Shown here: positions 18,834-27,541 of the stretch, one piece after another | Numbering within the stretch: position 1 is the stretch's first letter | Layout: every line of letters begins with the position of its first letter | From: Candidatus Fermentithermobacillaceae bacterium | GTDB lineage: Bacteria > Bacillota > Sulfobacillia > Fermentithermobacillales > Fermentithermobacillaceae | DNA: 64,000 bases | Direction: 5' to 3' | Assembly: GCA_012837895.1 (NCBI GenBank) | Contig: DUQH01000141.1 | Span: 35,727 to 99,726 of the forward strand | Notes under the pieces: generated by a model | The model's input: only the letters and a program-made list of their open reading frames with translations | Told to the model about the DNA's origin: nothing | Databases searched by the model: none | Translations under genes and position numbers: made by a program

Positions 18834-19649
18834 ATGGTGAAAAAAGCTCTCACTATAGCCGGTTCAGACTGCAGCGGAGGTGCGGGTATCCAGGCAGACT
18901 TGAAAACCTTTTCGGCTCACGGGGTATTTGGAATGAGCGTAATCGCCTCGGTGGTGGCGGAGAACACCTTCCGCGTGATTGACATTGAGGATGTCAGCCC
19001 TTCGATGATTGAGAAGCAGATTGATGCGATATTTGAAGACATGGGGACTGATGCAGTCAAGGTGGGTATGCTTTCACGAGCTGAGTGTATGCTGGCTGTG
19101 GCGCGCAAACTCAGGGAATACAAGCCTGGGAATGTGGTAATCGATCCTGTCATGGTTGCAAAGAACGGCCACCCGCTTATGGACCCTGATTCAGCTGACA
19201 CGCTGATTCGCGAGATTCTGCCCCTGGCAGATGTGCTTACGCCCAACATACCCGAGGCTGAGAAGATCACGGGAATGGAGATAAATTCTGTAGAAGATAT
19301 GGAAACTGCGGCCAAGCGCATCCATGAGCTGGGAGTAAAGTACCCTTTGGTCAAGGGTGGCCATGCCATAGGAGATGCTCTGGATGTCTTGTACGATGGG
19401 AACCGGATGTGGCATTTCAGCTCAGAACGCATTGACACCAAGAACACCCACGGCACGGGGTGTACCTTTTCTTCTGCTATAGCTGCAAACCTTGCACTAG
19501 GCTTGGATTTGCACGAGGCAGTCAGGGAAGCTAAAAACTACGTTACCACTGCAATCAAGCATTCTCTAAGTATTGGAAAAGGCCACGGGCCCACCCACCA
19601 CTTCTATGACCTGTACCGGAGGGGATTGGTGAGGAAAGATCGTGGATGA
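18834..19649 (+). CDS. thiD: Hydroxymethylpyrimidine/phosphomethylpyrimidine kinase
   Basis: Phosphorylates HMP to HMP-P and HMP-PP, the pyrimidine half of thiamine. The N-terminus [22 protein letters not shown] and the later [16 protein letters not shown] and [20 protein letters not shown] are signature motifs of the ribokinase-fold ThiD. ATG 18834 gives 271 residues, the normal size, and lies about 12 bases after a GGTGGAAAGG site; the frame is open back to 18702 but that extension has no family character. First gene of a riboswitch-controlled thiD-thiM-thiE operon. Confidence 0.95.
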   Translation: MVKKALTIAGSDCSGGAGIQADLKTFSAHGVFGMSVIASVVAENTFRVIDIEDVSPSMIEKQIDAIFEDMGTDAVKVGMLSRAECMLAVARKLREYKPGNVVIDPVMVAKNGHPLMDPDSADTLIREILPLADVLTPNIPEAEKITGMEINSVEDMETAAKRIHELGVKYPLVKGGHAIGDALDVLYDGNRMWHFSSERIDTKNTHGTGCTFSSAIAANLALGLDLHEAVREAKNYVTTAIKHSLSIGKGHGPTHHFYDLYRRGLVRKDRG

Positions 19650-19714
19650 GATTTGGTTCCAGGAACTTATGAGCTGTGTTCCAACATGACACAAATAGGA
19701 GGGAGCCTGTCAAG

Positions 19715-20572
19715 ATGACACGTGAACTCATAGAGCAAATCATAGGCATGATGGAAAAGGTCCGCTCAAAAAAGCCGCTTATCCATCACATTACGAATTA
19801 CGTGACGGTCAACGACTGTGCCAACATAGTGCTTGCTATAGGCGCATCGCCGATCATGGCGGATGATATCGATGAAGTTGAAACCATCACCTCCATTTCG
19901 TCGGCCCTGGTGATAAACATCGGAACCTTAAGCCGCAGGACCATTGAGTCAATGATTGCAGCAGGCAAGAAAGCAAATGAACTGGGCATTCCCGTGGTTC
20001 TTGACCCTGTGGGGGCAGGCGCTTCCTCCCTCAGGAACCAGACCACAGAGAGGATCCTCAGTGAAGTGAAGGTCACCGTGTTGCGCGGGAACATGTCTGA
20101 GATCCGGTTTACCGCAGGCTTGAAAGCCGACACTAAGGGGGTAGAGGTATCAGAGGCAGACCAGAGGATTGGCGCTGGTGAGGGCAGTAAAGTGGCGCAA
20201 GATGTTGCCCGTAGACTAGGTTGTGTTGTGGCCATTACCGGGCCAACGGACATCATCACAGACGGGGACCGCACCATCTACATAGAAAACGGAACCAGGC
20301 ATATGTCCAATGTGACCGGAACAGGTTGTATGTGCAGTTCCCTGGTTGGGTCTTTCTGCGGAGCTATGGATGACACCAGCGGCGGGCCTCTGATTGCGGC
20401 TGCAAGCGGTGTACTCGTGATGGGGCTGTCAGGCGAACTTGCCTATGAAGCGTCAAAGCACCTGGGGTACGGCAGTTTCAGGACTACAATTATCGATGCC
20501 GTAAGCAAACTTGACGGCGAGACCCTGGCCGCAAAGGCGAGAATATATGAGGCCGGGTTCGGGATATCTTGA
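19715..20572 (+). CDS. thiM: Hydroxyethylthiazole kinase
   Basis: Phosphorylates hydroxyethylthiazole for thiamine salvage. Motifs include KPLIHHITNYVTVNDCANIVLA at the N-terminus, DPVGAGAS, and NVTGTGCMCSSLVGSF, which binds ATP phosphates and contains the catalytic Cys/Gly loop of ThiM. 285 residues from ATG 19715; the AGGAGGG site is about 11 bases upstream. It follows thiD by 65 bases. Because no de novo genes (thiC, thiG, thiS, thiH) are present here, the operon looks devoted to salvage plus final coupling. Confidence 0.95.
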   Translation: MTRELIEQIIGMMEKVRSKKPLIHHITNYVTVNDCANIVLAIGASPIMADDIDEVETITSISSALVINIGTLSRRTIESMIAAGKKANELGIPVVLDPVGAGASSLRNQTTERILSEVKVTVLRGNMSEIRFTAGLKADTKGVEVSEADQRIGAGEGSKVAQDVARRLGCVVAITGPTDIITDGDRTIYIENGTRHMSNVTGTGCMCSSLVGSFCGAMDDTSGGPLIAAASGVLVMGLSGELAYEASKHLGYGSFRTTIIDAVSKLDGETLAAKARIYEAGFGIS

Positions 20573-20596
20573 GTCGCTGGAAGGGGAACGCCAGAC

Positions 20597-21229
20597 ATGG
20601 AACATCATGTAGATTACAGCTTGTACCTCGTAACCGATAGAGACCTGATGAGCACACCCACTCTTGAGGAAGCTGTTGAACAGGCGATTAGAGGTGGTGT
20701 AACCCTGGTCCAATTAAGGGAGAAGCACGCATCTTCCCTTGAGTTTTACGAGACTGCAGTTAGAGTGAAAAAGATAACAGATTCGTACAATGTCCCGCTG
20801 ATAATCAACGACCGGGTTGACATTGCCCTTGCAGTAGATGCGAGTGGTGTGCATGTTGGGCAAAATGACTTACCGGCGGCCTGTGTCCGGGAGCTGGTCG
20901 GTCCAGACAAGATTGTCGGGGTATCTGCCTCATCCCTTGAAGAAGCTGTCCGTGCCGAAGAAGACGGCGCAGATTATCTCGGCGTAGGCGCTATGTTCGC
21001 TACGGGCACCAAAACAGACGCGGATCTCACAACCATAGAAGAACTCAAGCGCATAAGGCAGGCCGTGTCTGTGCCAATCGTTGTGATCGGGGGCATTAAC
21101 AAGAAAACGCTTCCTCGCTTTGCCGGTACAGGGATTGACGGGATTGCAGTGGTTTCGGCGATAATATCAGCCGTCGGTATTGCAGCAGCTGCACGTGAAT
21201 TGAAAGGTCTGTTTGAGCAGATAAGATAA
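20597..21229 (+). CDS. thiE: Thiamine-phosphate synthase
   Basis: Joins HMP-PP and thiazole phosphate to make thiamine phosphate. TIM-barrel protein of 210 residues with the classic motifs [41 protein letters not shown] and [26 protein letters not shown] site precedes the ATG. It follows thiM by 24 bases, so it belongs to the same TPP-controlled unit. Confidence 0.95.
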   Translation: MEHHVDYSLYLVTDRDLMSTPTLEEAVEQAIRGGVTLVQLREKHASSLEFYETAVRVKKITDSYNVPLIINDRVDIALAVDASGVHVGQNDLPAACVRELVGPDKIVGVSASSLEEAVRAEEDGADYLGVGAMFATGTKTDADLTTIEELKRIRQAVSVPIVVIGGINKKTLPRFAGTGIDGIAVVSAIISAVGIAAAARELKGLFEQIR

Positions 21230-21313
21230 CGGACGGCTTGTGTGATGGGCTAGTCCTTGTCCTGCTTGACGTGGTAGGGGAACGAGCGACAGAGGAAAGA
21301 AGAAAGAGGAGAA

Positions 21314-21961
21314 ATGTCAGTGCTTGATTTTGAAGCCGCCATTTTCGACTTGGATGGAACATTGCTCGATTCCATGGCGATATGGCATGAGATAGACATT
21401 GAGTTTCTCGGACGGCGCGGTCTTGACGTGCCGGATGAGTACATTTCAGCGATTAACTCAAAGAGTTTCAGGGAAACTGCTGAATACACCATTGAGTATT
21501 TTGGCTTCGATGTTACGCCTGAGGAGCTAATGGACGAATGGTTCAAAATGGCTATCGACAAGTACAGTCACCAAGTGCGTCTCAAGCCTAACGCAAAGGA
21601 ATACTTGCTGTTCTTGAAAGGGCGCGGCATCAAGCTTGGAACTGCAAGCTCCTTGCCCAGGGTACTTGCTGACCCAGCACTGAAGAAAAATGGCGTCTAT
21701 CATTTGTTCGATGCTTTCACCACAACAGATGAGGTTGGCCGCAGCAAGGAGTATCCAGATATCTACCTGCTGGCTGCGAGCAAACTTGGTGTTCAGCCTG
21801 GTAACTGCATTGTGTTTGAAGATATCCTGCCTGGAATAAAGGCGGTGAGAGCGGCTGGAATGCATCCCTATGGAGTGTATGATAGGTCATCAGAGCACCA
21901 TCAGGAGGAAATCAGGGCGCTAGCGGAAGTCTATATCAGGGATTTCGGTGAACTTCTGTAA
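21314..21961 (+). CDS. HAD superfamily phosphatase (beta-phosphoglucomutase-like)
   Basis: Soluble hydrolase of 215 residues with haloacid-dehalogenase motifs: DLDGTLLDS (motif I with the nucleophile Asp and acid/base Asp), a Ser in GTASSLPRVL (motif II), Lys in GRSKEYPD (motif III) and FEDILPGIKA (motif IV). The helical cap inserted after motif I places it in subfamily IA near beta-phosphoglucomutase and YniC-like sugar phosphatases. It follows thiE by 84 bases with its own GAGGAGA site. Dephosphorylation of thiamine phosphate or an HMP-type compound is a reasonable guess from context only. Confidence 0.82.
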   Translation: MSVLDFEAAIFDLDGTLLDSMAIWHEIDIEFLGRRGLDVPDEYISAINSKSFRETAEYTIEYFGFDVTPEELMDEWFKMAIDKYSHQVRLKPNAKEYLLFLKGRGIKLGTASSLPRVLADPALKKNGVYHLFDAFTTTDEVGRSKEYPDIYLLAASKLGVQPGNCIVFEDILPGIKAVRAAGMHPYGVYDRSSEHHQEEIRALAEVYIRDFGELL

Positions 21962-22008
21962 ATGTGGCATACCTTCTGCTTTGGCACTTATCAAGTATCA
22001 AGATGTCC

Positions 22009-22809
22009 TTAGAGATACAGGTCCCGCTTGTTGAACATCGCTATGCCTGCTGCATACAATACAGCTGCCAGCGCGACAAATACAGCCATGCTAACGTATG
22101 CGAAGCTTGCGCCTTCAATAAGCTGTTCGGGTTGAAACAGGTAGTAAAGGGACAACTTGCCTAGCCAGCTGAACTTGTCGCCTACATCACCTATCATTTG
22201 CAGCTCCAGGAAGGTAAGGGGGACACCGATACCCAGCCCCAGACTAACCTTGCTTTCGTTGGCTATGCATGATGCAAGGAACCCGATGCCGCCAATGGCA
22301 TAGTACATCAGCAGTGAATATACGTTGACCAGGATAAAATCACCGGTTTCCATTTCGCCTGGGAGCATGATTTCAGAAAGCCCTAGAGCACAGATGGTTA
22401 TCACGGCGAAAAACATGGTTATAGATGCCAGGCTGAATAAAGCTTGAGTGGCGACAATTTTCTTACGCGAGTTAGGTGTGGAAAGCAGGTATGCCCTGCT
22501 ACCTCTGTCAACGTGGGCAGCAATAAGTCTGTGATTGACCACCGTTGAAATCACCATGGGGAACAAGAAAAGCAGGATTCCATACATATAAATGGTAAGG
22601 AAGGACAAGAGCGTATCCCCGACACGTTCCATGCCGAAAGCCTTTAGAAGGCCCTCAGGCAGCATTTCAAGCATCTGTTCGATAGCCTGGGTGCTTTGGG
22701 GATCATACATGGACAGTACCACGGCGAAGTATCCGATGTAAACTGCAGTCATCAGTATCCAAATGGTACGTATGCCTCTTATGTTGGCCTTAAACAATGT
22801 CCATGACAT
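22009..22809 (-). CDS. ABC-2 type transporter permease
   Basis: Membrane protein of 266 residues with about six hydrophobic helices, encoded immediately after the ATP-binding gene and overlapping its end by 20 bases. The start MSWTLFKANIRGIRTIWILM is typical of ABC-2 permeases of Firmicutes whose substrate is unknown (antibiotic or peptide export is common). A ribosome-binding-like GGAAAGGAAG lies upstream. It looks intact although its ATPase partner carries a frameshift, so the pair may not work. It converges on the HAD gene with a 47-base gap. Confidence 0.8.
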   Translation of the reverse strand: MSWTLFKANIRGIRTIWILMTAVYIGYFAVVLSMYDPQSTQAIEQMLEMLPEGLLKAFGMERVGDTLLSFLTIYMYGILLFLFPMVISTVVNHRLIAAHVDRGSRAYLLSTPNSRKKIVATQALFSLASITMFFAVITICALGLSEIMLPGEMETGDFILVNVYSLLMYYAIGGIGFLASCIANESKVSLGLGIGVPLTFLELQMIGDVGDKFSWLGKLSLYYLFQPEQLIEGASFAYVSMAVFVALAAVLYAAGIAMFNKRDLYL

Positions 22810-23691
22810 GCCGGTCGTCTTCCTTTCCGTAATAGCCGATGAATATCTCCTCAAGGGTTTGGTTGACAGTGTCTAGGCCGGTTACATGGCACCGGGCCAG
22901 GGTTGACAAAATCTTACTGTAATCATCTCCCACGAATATCTCAACCTGGTTGTTGCCAACTACCGCGTATTCCAGCCCGCTCGTCCTGATGATGTCTAAG
23001 TCTTGGCTGCCGGCCACTGAGACCAGATAGCTCTTTCTCTGGGATGTCTTCAGGGTAGCTACATCTTCTATTGCCACAATCTTTCCTTCCCTGATAATCG
23101 CAGCGCTGCTGCAAGTGCGCTCTATTTCGTCAAACCTATGGGAAGACATAAGTATCGTCTTACCCCGTTGTTTTTCTTCGAGAATGAGCCCGATAAACCG
23201 CCTTTGCATCAGGGGGTCCAGCCCGCTGGTAGGCTCGTCAAGGATGAGCACCTCAGGGTCATGCATGAATGCAGCGACCAGCGCAAGCTTCTGTTTCATC
23301 CCTTTGGACATTTTGCGAATAGGCCAGTCTGCTTCCAGTTCAAAGCGTTCAATGAGATTATCTCTCAAACTGTTGTTCTTGGCGCCCCGCATGTTGCCAT
23401 GAACTCAAGGAATTGGTGCCCGTTCATATCTTCAAAGAATGCAATCTCGCCTGGAACATAACCTAGCGACTTCTGGATTTCGGCAGCATGAGTCCTGCAA
23501 TCCATACCGTTTATCTTGCAGAAACCTGTTGTGGGGTTGGTGAACCCAAGCAGGACCCGGATGGTCGTAGTCTTGCCGGCACCGTTAGGGCCGAGAAAAC
23601 CAAACACTTCGCCCTTTTTCGCACGGAAATTCACATTGAATATGCCTTTTCCGTTGGAATATACCTTGCTGAGGTTGCGGGTTACTATCAT
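22790..23691 (-). pseudogene. ABC transporter ATP-binding protein split by a frameshift
   Basis: Two overlapping open frames together encode one ordinary ABC-2 ATPase of about 300 residues. The first (23691 to 23365) carries Walker A GPNGAGKTTT and the Q-loop region and runs out of frame shortly after FLEFMAT. The second (from about 23392) resumes with RGAKNNSLRDNLIERFEL and holds the signature KMSKGMKQKLALVAAF, Walker B VLILDEPTSGLDP and the switch MSSHRFDEIERT. A single missing base near 23388-23392 explains the break, because adding one A in the AACA stretch restores Phe-Met-Ala-Asn-Met-Arg-Gly. It may be a real null mutation or a sequencing error; programmed frameshifting is less likely, as no slippery heptamer is seen. 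Confidence 0.85.
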
Positions 23692-23948
23692 TCTCTACTC
23701 TCCTATACAGCTAATTGCCTATGGATGGTGCGGGAGTAGCTTCACCCATAATATCATCACAAATCCGGATATCCGGCAACCTCATGGGCTTTTTGATTTC
23801 AACATCATTTCGTTTCTTTAAGAGTTTTTTGGAAAACCGGTAGGAATTTTGGATATCTGCATCGAAAGAGATCATTACAGGCTGATACCGGTAATAACAA
23901 CCAGTCAAGCTACCGCCTACCGGCAGCCGGAAGAGGAGGAGTGGTGAT

Positions 23949-24043
23949 TTGGGCACCAGACCGGAGAAAAAATCCTGATTACTGGAGGCAAAGTTGTAGA
24001 CGGCTCAGGTAATCCATGGTTTTACTCAGATGTACCTGGCTGA
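23949..24043 (+). pseudogene. N-terminal remnant of an N-acyl-D-amino-acid deacylase
   Basis: A well-placed ribosome binding site (AAGAGGAGGA, 23931-23940) precedes a TTG at 23949. After a 6-base A run (23967-23972), a second frame reads KILITGGKVVDGSGNPWFYS, which is the conserved beginning of D-aminoacylases (the VVDGTGNPWF motif). Joining start and motif requires one extra A in the A run, so this end is frameshifted as well as truncated. The frame stops at 24041-24043, before the metal-binding His-x-His that should follow. The rest of the enzyme is found at 24531-25550. Confidence 0.75.
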
Positions 24044-24305
24044 GTCGGCAGCCGCCTTGGATTGCATTTCAATTGCCGGTACCGCCAGGGCTACTCAGCT
24101 CCACTTCTTCGTCGCAGCTTGTGACTATACTCTCATCGCTGAAGAGATTTTCGTGATTTCCGCTTATCTTACCCAGGACCCCACCCAACTTGGCATGGTC
24201 AGGGGAGGAGACATATCAAAGGTAATCGCTTGTCTCCTTATCGCTGTAGGTGCTATATCAGCTACTCTCGGACAAGACATTATAGGCTCAATCATAAGCA
24301 AGTAG
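24030..24305 (+). pseudogene. C-terminal fragment of an unrelated membrane protein
   Basis: From about 24030 to the stop at 24305 the frame reads SIAGTARATQLHFFVAACDY, then YTLIAEEIFVISAYLTQDP, and ends in a hydrophobic segment. From memory this resembles the C-terminus of conserved Firmicutes/Chloroflexi membrane proteins (DUF6754-like), but I could not verify it. It has no start or ribosome binding site of its own and sits exactly where the middle of the D-aminoacylase should be. It is best read as foreign DNA recombined into that gene. Confidence 0.45.
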
Positions 24306-24324
24306 TGTGGGGTGAGAAAACATC

Positions 24325-24645
24325 ATGCGTACAGAGTTGCCTGTGGCGATAGCATGCATAAGTGGGTTCATAATCCTGATAGCTCACTTCTTCAACATAG
24401 GTCCTTCCAAGACAGCTGCAACGCATTTACAGGACTGGGGCATCATAGTCGCTGCCTTCGCAATTGTAGTCAGCACCGTCAACCTCATGATGGTGCATAC
24501 CAGGAGGCTATCGAACCAGCGTGAAGATTCATGGAAGAAAGTGAATTGGCCAAAATGGTCCGGGAGTACGGCGGGATATTCTCTTTCCACCTGGAGAGCG
24601 AAAGCAAGGACCTTGTGCGATGTGTCTCACAGGCCCTTGAAGTAG
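24325..24645 (+). pseudogene. N-terminal fragment of a small membrane protein fused to D-aminoacylase DNA
   Basis: An ATG at 24325 with a GGGGTGAG site upstream opens a frame with two hydrophobic helices (LPVAIACISGFIILIAHFF and WGIIVAAFAIVVSTVNLMMV) followed by HTRRLSNQREDSW. The first about 70 residues look like a genuine membrane-protein start, the next gene in the operon that supplied the fragment at 24030-24305. After about 24530 the DNA is D-aminoacylase in another frame, so the last about 35 residues here are meaningless. Truncated by recombination. Confidence 0.5.
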
Positions 24646-25550
24646 CTGAAAAGTCAGGCGTTTCACTTCAGATTTCTCACCTAAAAGCTGCTTTTCGTCC
24701 CAATTGGGGAATGGTGAATAATGTGCTCCAAATGATTGACGACGCCAAGCAAGCCGGCACTAATGTCGGCTTTGACGTGTATCCATACATAGCATACGGC
24801 AGTGGCCTTATCGACCTTATGTCTCCTTGGATCCGTGAGCAAGGTGCAGGCAAGATGGTTGAAATGCTAAAGCACAGCCCGGTCAGGGACCGGGTGTTGA
24901 GCGAGATGGAACATCCAACGGAAGAGTGGGAGAACCCTGCTCACGGCTGCGGATGGGACAACATTAGGATCGCTATGCTGAAAACCGACGCAAACCGGAA
25001 GTACGAGGGCATGACTGTCAGCCAGGTAGCTGAAGACATGGGACTTACCCCGGCAGAGGCCACCGTTAAGCTTATGATAGAGGAAGAAGCAGCTATTAAG
25101 GCTATCTATTTTGCCATGTCTGAAGAGGACCTGGAGACTATAGTGAAGCACCCTGATTCGATCTTTGCAACAGACGGCAGGGCGGTAGCTCCTTACGGAC
25201 CCCTGGGGCAGGGCTCGGTACACCCTAGGTATTACGGTACCTATCCGCGCATACTTGGCAGGTATGTTAGGGAGAAGAAGGTTTTCACCCTGGAAGAAGC
25301 CATTAGGAAGATGACTTATCTGCCTGCCAAGAAAGCCGGCCTTAGGAACAGGGGGCAGCTGGCAGAGGGGTATTGGGCAGACATAACAGTCTTTGACAAG
25401 CACAAGGTCATCGACGTAGCTACTTTCGAGGACCCCCACCAGTATCCAACCGGGATTGAGTATGTGATCGTGGGTGGCCAGCTTGTGATTGAAAAAGGAG
25501 AACATACAGGAAGACTGCCAGGCAGGGTTCTGAAAAGGGGAGAATCATAG
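24531..25550 (+). pseudogene. C-terminal two-thirds of N-acyl-D-amino-acid deacylase (truncated)
   Basis: An open frame of 339 residues matching D-aminoacylase from its middle onward. It retains three metal or catalytic positions: His in GIFSFHLESES, His in LQISHLKAAF and Asp in SIFATDGRAVAP, and the C-terminal NRGQLAEGYWADITVFD typical of amidohydrolase beta-domains. The N-terminal part, with the HxH zinc ligands and bridging Cys, is absent, so even if translated from the ATG at 24531 it should be inactive. An in-frame stop (TGA 24522-24524) lies just upstream. Intact family members have about 480-530 residues. Context (GntR, AtuA, DUF4387) suggests a former acyl-amino-acid catabolic cluster. 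Confidence 0.85.
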
Positions 25551-25610
25551 CCTGCTTTTCCAAAGATGTTCTTTTACTAAATCTGGTTGCTGTTAGTGCC
25601 GTTTAAGGGT

Positions 25611-25638
25611 CAACCTGGTGGGTGTTCATGCCAGGTTG
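25611..25638 (+). terminator. Inverted repeat after the D-aminoacylase remnant
   Basis: CAACCTGG (25611-25618) and CCAGGTTG (25631-25638) form a perfect 8-bp stem with a 12-base loop in the 253-base gap before the GntR gene. There is no T-run, so it could be an operator instead. Confidence 0.4.
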
Positions 25639-25803
25639 GCCCAAAGGGGCCGCCAGGTAGATTTATTCTTGAGCTTTAGTTATAATGAAATGTCGAATCG
25701 CTGTAGCCTAATATGGCAGTACAGAGAAATGTTGTATTTGATGGGCAATAGTGCCATCACATTGTGTGTAGACTGCGAAATCCATAGGAAAGGGGGGTAG
25801 CTG

Positions 25804-26556
25804 ATGCTCAACAAGGAGGGGCACGTTCCGCTTTACATACAATTGAAAGACCTGATACAGGAGAAGATCGAATCCGGAGTCTATGCTGAGGGAACGGCTA
25901 TCCCGTCTGAACGGGAACTCTGCAACATGTACGAAGTAAGTAGAATCACCGTAAGGCAAGCGATTGAGCGGGCCGTTTCAGAGGGCCTCTTGGTAAGAAG
26001 GCCTGGGAAAGGGACTTATGTGTCTGCCAGAAAGATTCATCAGCCTCTCGAACGCATTACCTCCTTCGGGACAACCATGACCGGACAGGGTTTGCTTGCC
26101 AAGACATCAGTTCTTGAAGCACAAAATGCATATGCACCGGCCAAGGTGTATGATATTCTGCAAGTCAGCAAGAACACGCCATTGGTAAAGCTTGTACTCT
26201 TGGGAACCGCCAATTCACAACCGCTGGCAATATACACATCCTACTTCAGACCTGACATTGGTGAACAGATGGCTGATTATGCCTTAGAGTGGGCAGCCCA
26301 GGGAAGGGCTTTTTCTTCATTTGATCTCTATGAGGGTATGAGCCATGAATTGCGGCCGGTTGTGGCACGACAGACATTTGAGGCAGGTTTGGCATCGAGT
26401 ATGGTGGCACGACACCTCAGGCTAGGCAACCCTGCGGTGGTATTCGTTGTAGAGTCGGTAGCAGAATCGAAAACGGGCGTGCCAGTGGAATACAAAATCG
26501 CCTATTACAGAGCGGATCGCTACAGATTCTCCATCGCCCGTAAGATCGGGACGTAA
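25804..26556 (+). CDS. GntR/HutC family transcriptional regulator
   Basis: DNA-binding repressor of 250 residues. The N-terminal winged helix shows the GntR signature (VPLYIQLKDLIQEKIESG, IPSERELCNMYEVSRITVRQ, PGKGTYVS). The C-terminal UTRA domain (about residues 85-245) binds a small-molecule effector, placing it in the HutC subgroup. A strong AGGAAAGGGGGG site precedes the ATG. It lies between the D-aminoacylase remnant and the AtuA/DUF4387 genes and probably controlled them. Inverted repeats at 26574-26593 and 26634-26664 are candidate binding sites. Confidence 0.92.
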   Translation: MLNKEGHVPLYIQLKDLIQEKIESGVYAEGTAIPSERELCNMYEVSRITVRQAIERAVSEGLLVRRPGKGTYVSARKIHQPLERITSFGTTMTGQGLLAKTSVLEAQNAYAPAKVYDILQVSKNTPLVKLVLLGTANSQPLAIYTSYFRPDIGEQMADYALEWAAQGRAFSSFDLYEGMSHELRPVVARQTFEAGLASSMVARHLRLGNPAVVFVVESVAESKTGVPVEYKIAYYRADRYRFSIARKIGT

Positions 26557-26573
26557 TAATTCGTCCAGTTAAG

Positions 26574-26593
26574 TCAAATTCCGCGAAATTTGA
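26574..26593. promoter_or_regulatory. Inverted repeat, possible GntR operator
   Basis: TCAAATT at 26574-26580 pairs with AATTTGA at 26587-26593 around a 6-base spacer, just after the GntR gene. It could be an operator for the next gene or a weak terminator. Confidence 0.35.
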
Positions 26594-26633
26594 TCATTTC
26601 AAAGAAGGATTCCTGAGTGCCCTTGTGGTAATA

Positions 26634-26664
26634 ACCTATTATGACCGCCTATAAACTAATAGGT
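26634..26664. promoter_or_regulatory. Inverted repeat upstream of the AtuA gene, possible GntR operator
   Basis: ACCTATTA (26634-26641) and TAATAGGT (26657-26664) are perfect 8-bp inverted arms with a 15-base spacer that contains TATAAA. The repeat ends only 3 bases before the ribosome binding site (26668-26675) of the AtuA gene, a position where a bound repressor would block expression. Confidence 0.45.
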
Positions 26665-26683
26665 CTTGAGGAGGGCACGAACG

Positions 26684-27528
26684 GTGTCAAACAAAGAAAA
26701 GCTAACAATTCTATGTCCCAACGGGCACCTGGGGTTTGCTCCTTCCATTGGATTGGAGTAGAGCAGAAGCCTGACTACTACTGTTGCGATTCGGGAAGCA
26801 ATGACATAGGGCCAACGCCCCTTGGAGCCGACTTGTCTGTCAGTCCTTGCGAGTGGCAGGTACACGACCTGGAGATGTTGCTTGTAGCATCCAGGAAACA
26901 GGGAGTACCCATGCTCATTGGCTCCTCCGGAGATACAGGGAGCAACAGCCGGGTTGACATGTATGTGGACATCATAAAGAAGCTGGCAGAGAAGCACAAC
27001 ATGCCCAAGTTCAAGCTAGGTTACTTCTACTCTGAAGTGCCTGTTGAGCATATAGTCAAGAAACTAAAAGAAGGCGTGGAGATTGAAGGGCTGGATGGAA
27101 GGCCGAACCTGACCGTTGAAGAGGCAGAGGCCACAGACAGGATTGTAGCGGTAGCAGGCATCCATCCGTTCATGAAGTTGCTCGATATGGGGGCAGACGT
27201 CATCATCGGAGGCCGTTCAAGTGACTGTGCCATTTTTGCCGCTCGAGCACTTGAGCCTGTAAAGAACGTACAGCCCCATGAGATGTGTATTGTAGTTGAA
27301 GGTATTGCTCCGACCAAGGAAGAGGCAGAGGAAGTCGCTATGATAGGATCAAGGCAGCTGTTCTATGCGCGCTTGCCAGAAGTCAAGGGCACTGCAGGCA
27401 CTGCTGCGTTCATCTTAGACGAAGTGTTCCCCGCTTCGCCTGCATACAAGTGGACCCTGAACCATGTCATCCCAGTTGATGACCCAACGGAATTCTTCCA
27501 GGTTCACATTGTGGAAGCAGGAGTTTAA
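26684..27528 (+). pseudogene. AtuA-family (DUF1446-type) gene, frameshifted and internally shortened
   Basis: GTG 26684 with a GAGGAGGG site opens SNKEKLTILCPNGHLGFAPS, the expected AtuA start, but stops at once. A second frame takes over with GVEQKPDYYCCDSGSNDIGP and continues with family motifs (LIGSSGDTGSNSRVDMYVDI, ADVIIGGRSSDCAIFAA). So a frameshift lies near 26740-26755. After ALEPVKN at about 27263 the sequence jumps to what looks like the family's C-terminal region (ASPAYKWTLNHVIPVDDP). The total of about 280 residues is well below the usual about 450, suggesting an internal deletion too. AtuA-type proteins occur in acyclic terpene and other carboxylate catabolism; function unproven. 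The downstream DUF4387 gene is its usual partner. Confidence 0.75.
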
Positions 27529-27541
27529 GGAGGCTGTGAAA

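Noticed and set aside
23365..23392. Programmed ribosomal frameshift in the ABC ATPase
   Set aside because: No slippery heptamer or downstream structure was seen at the junction; a one-base loss is simpler.
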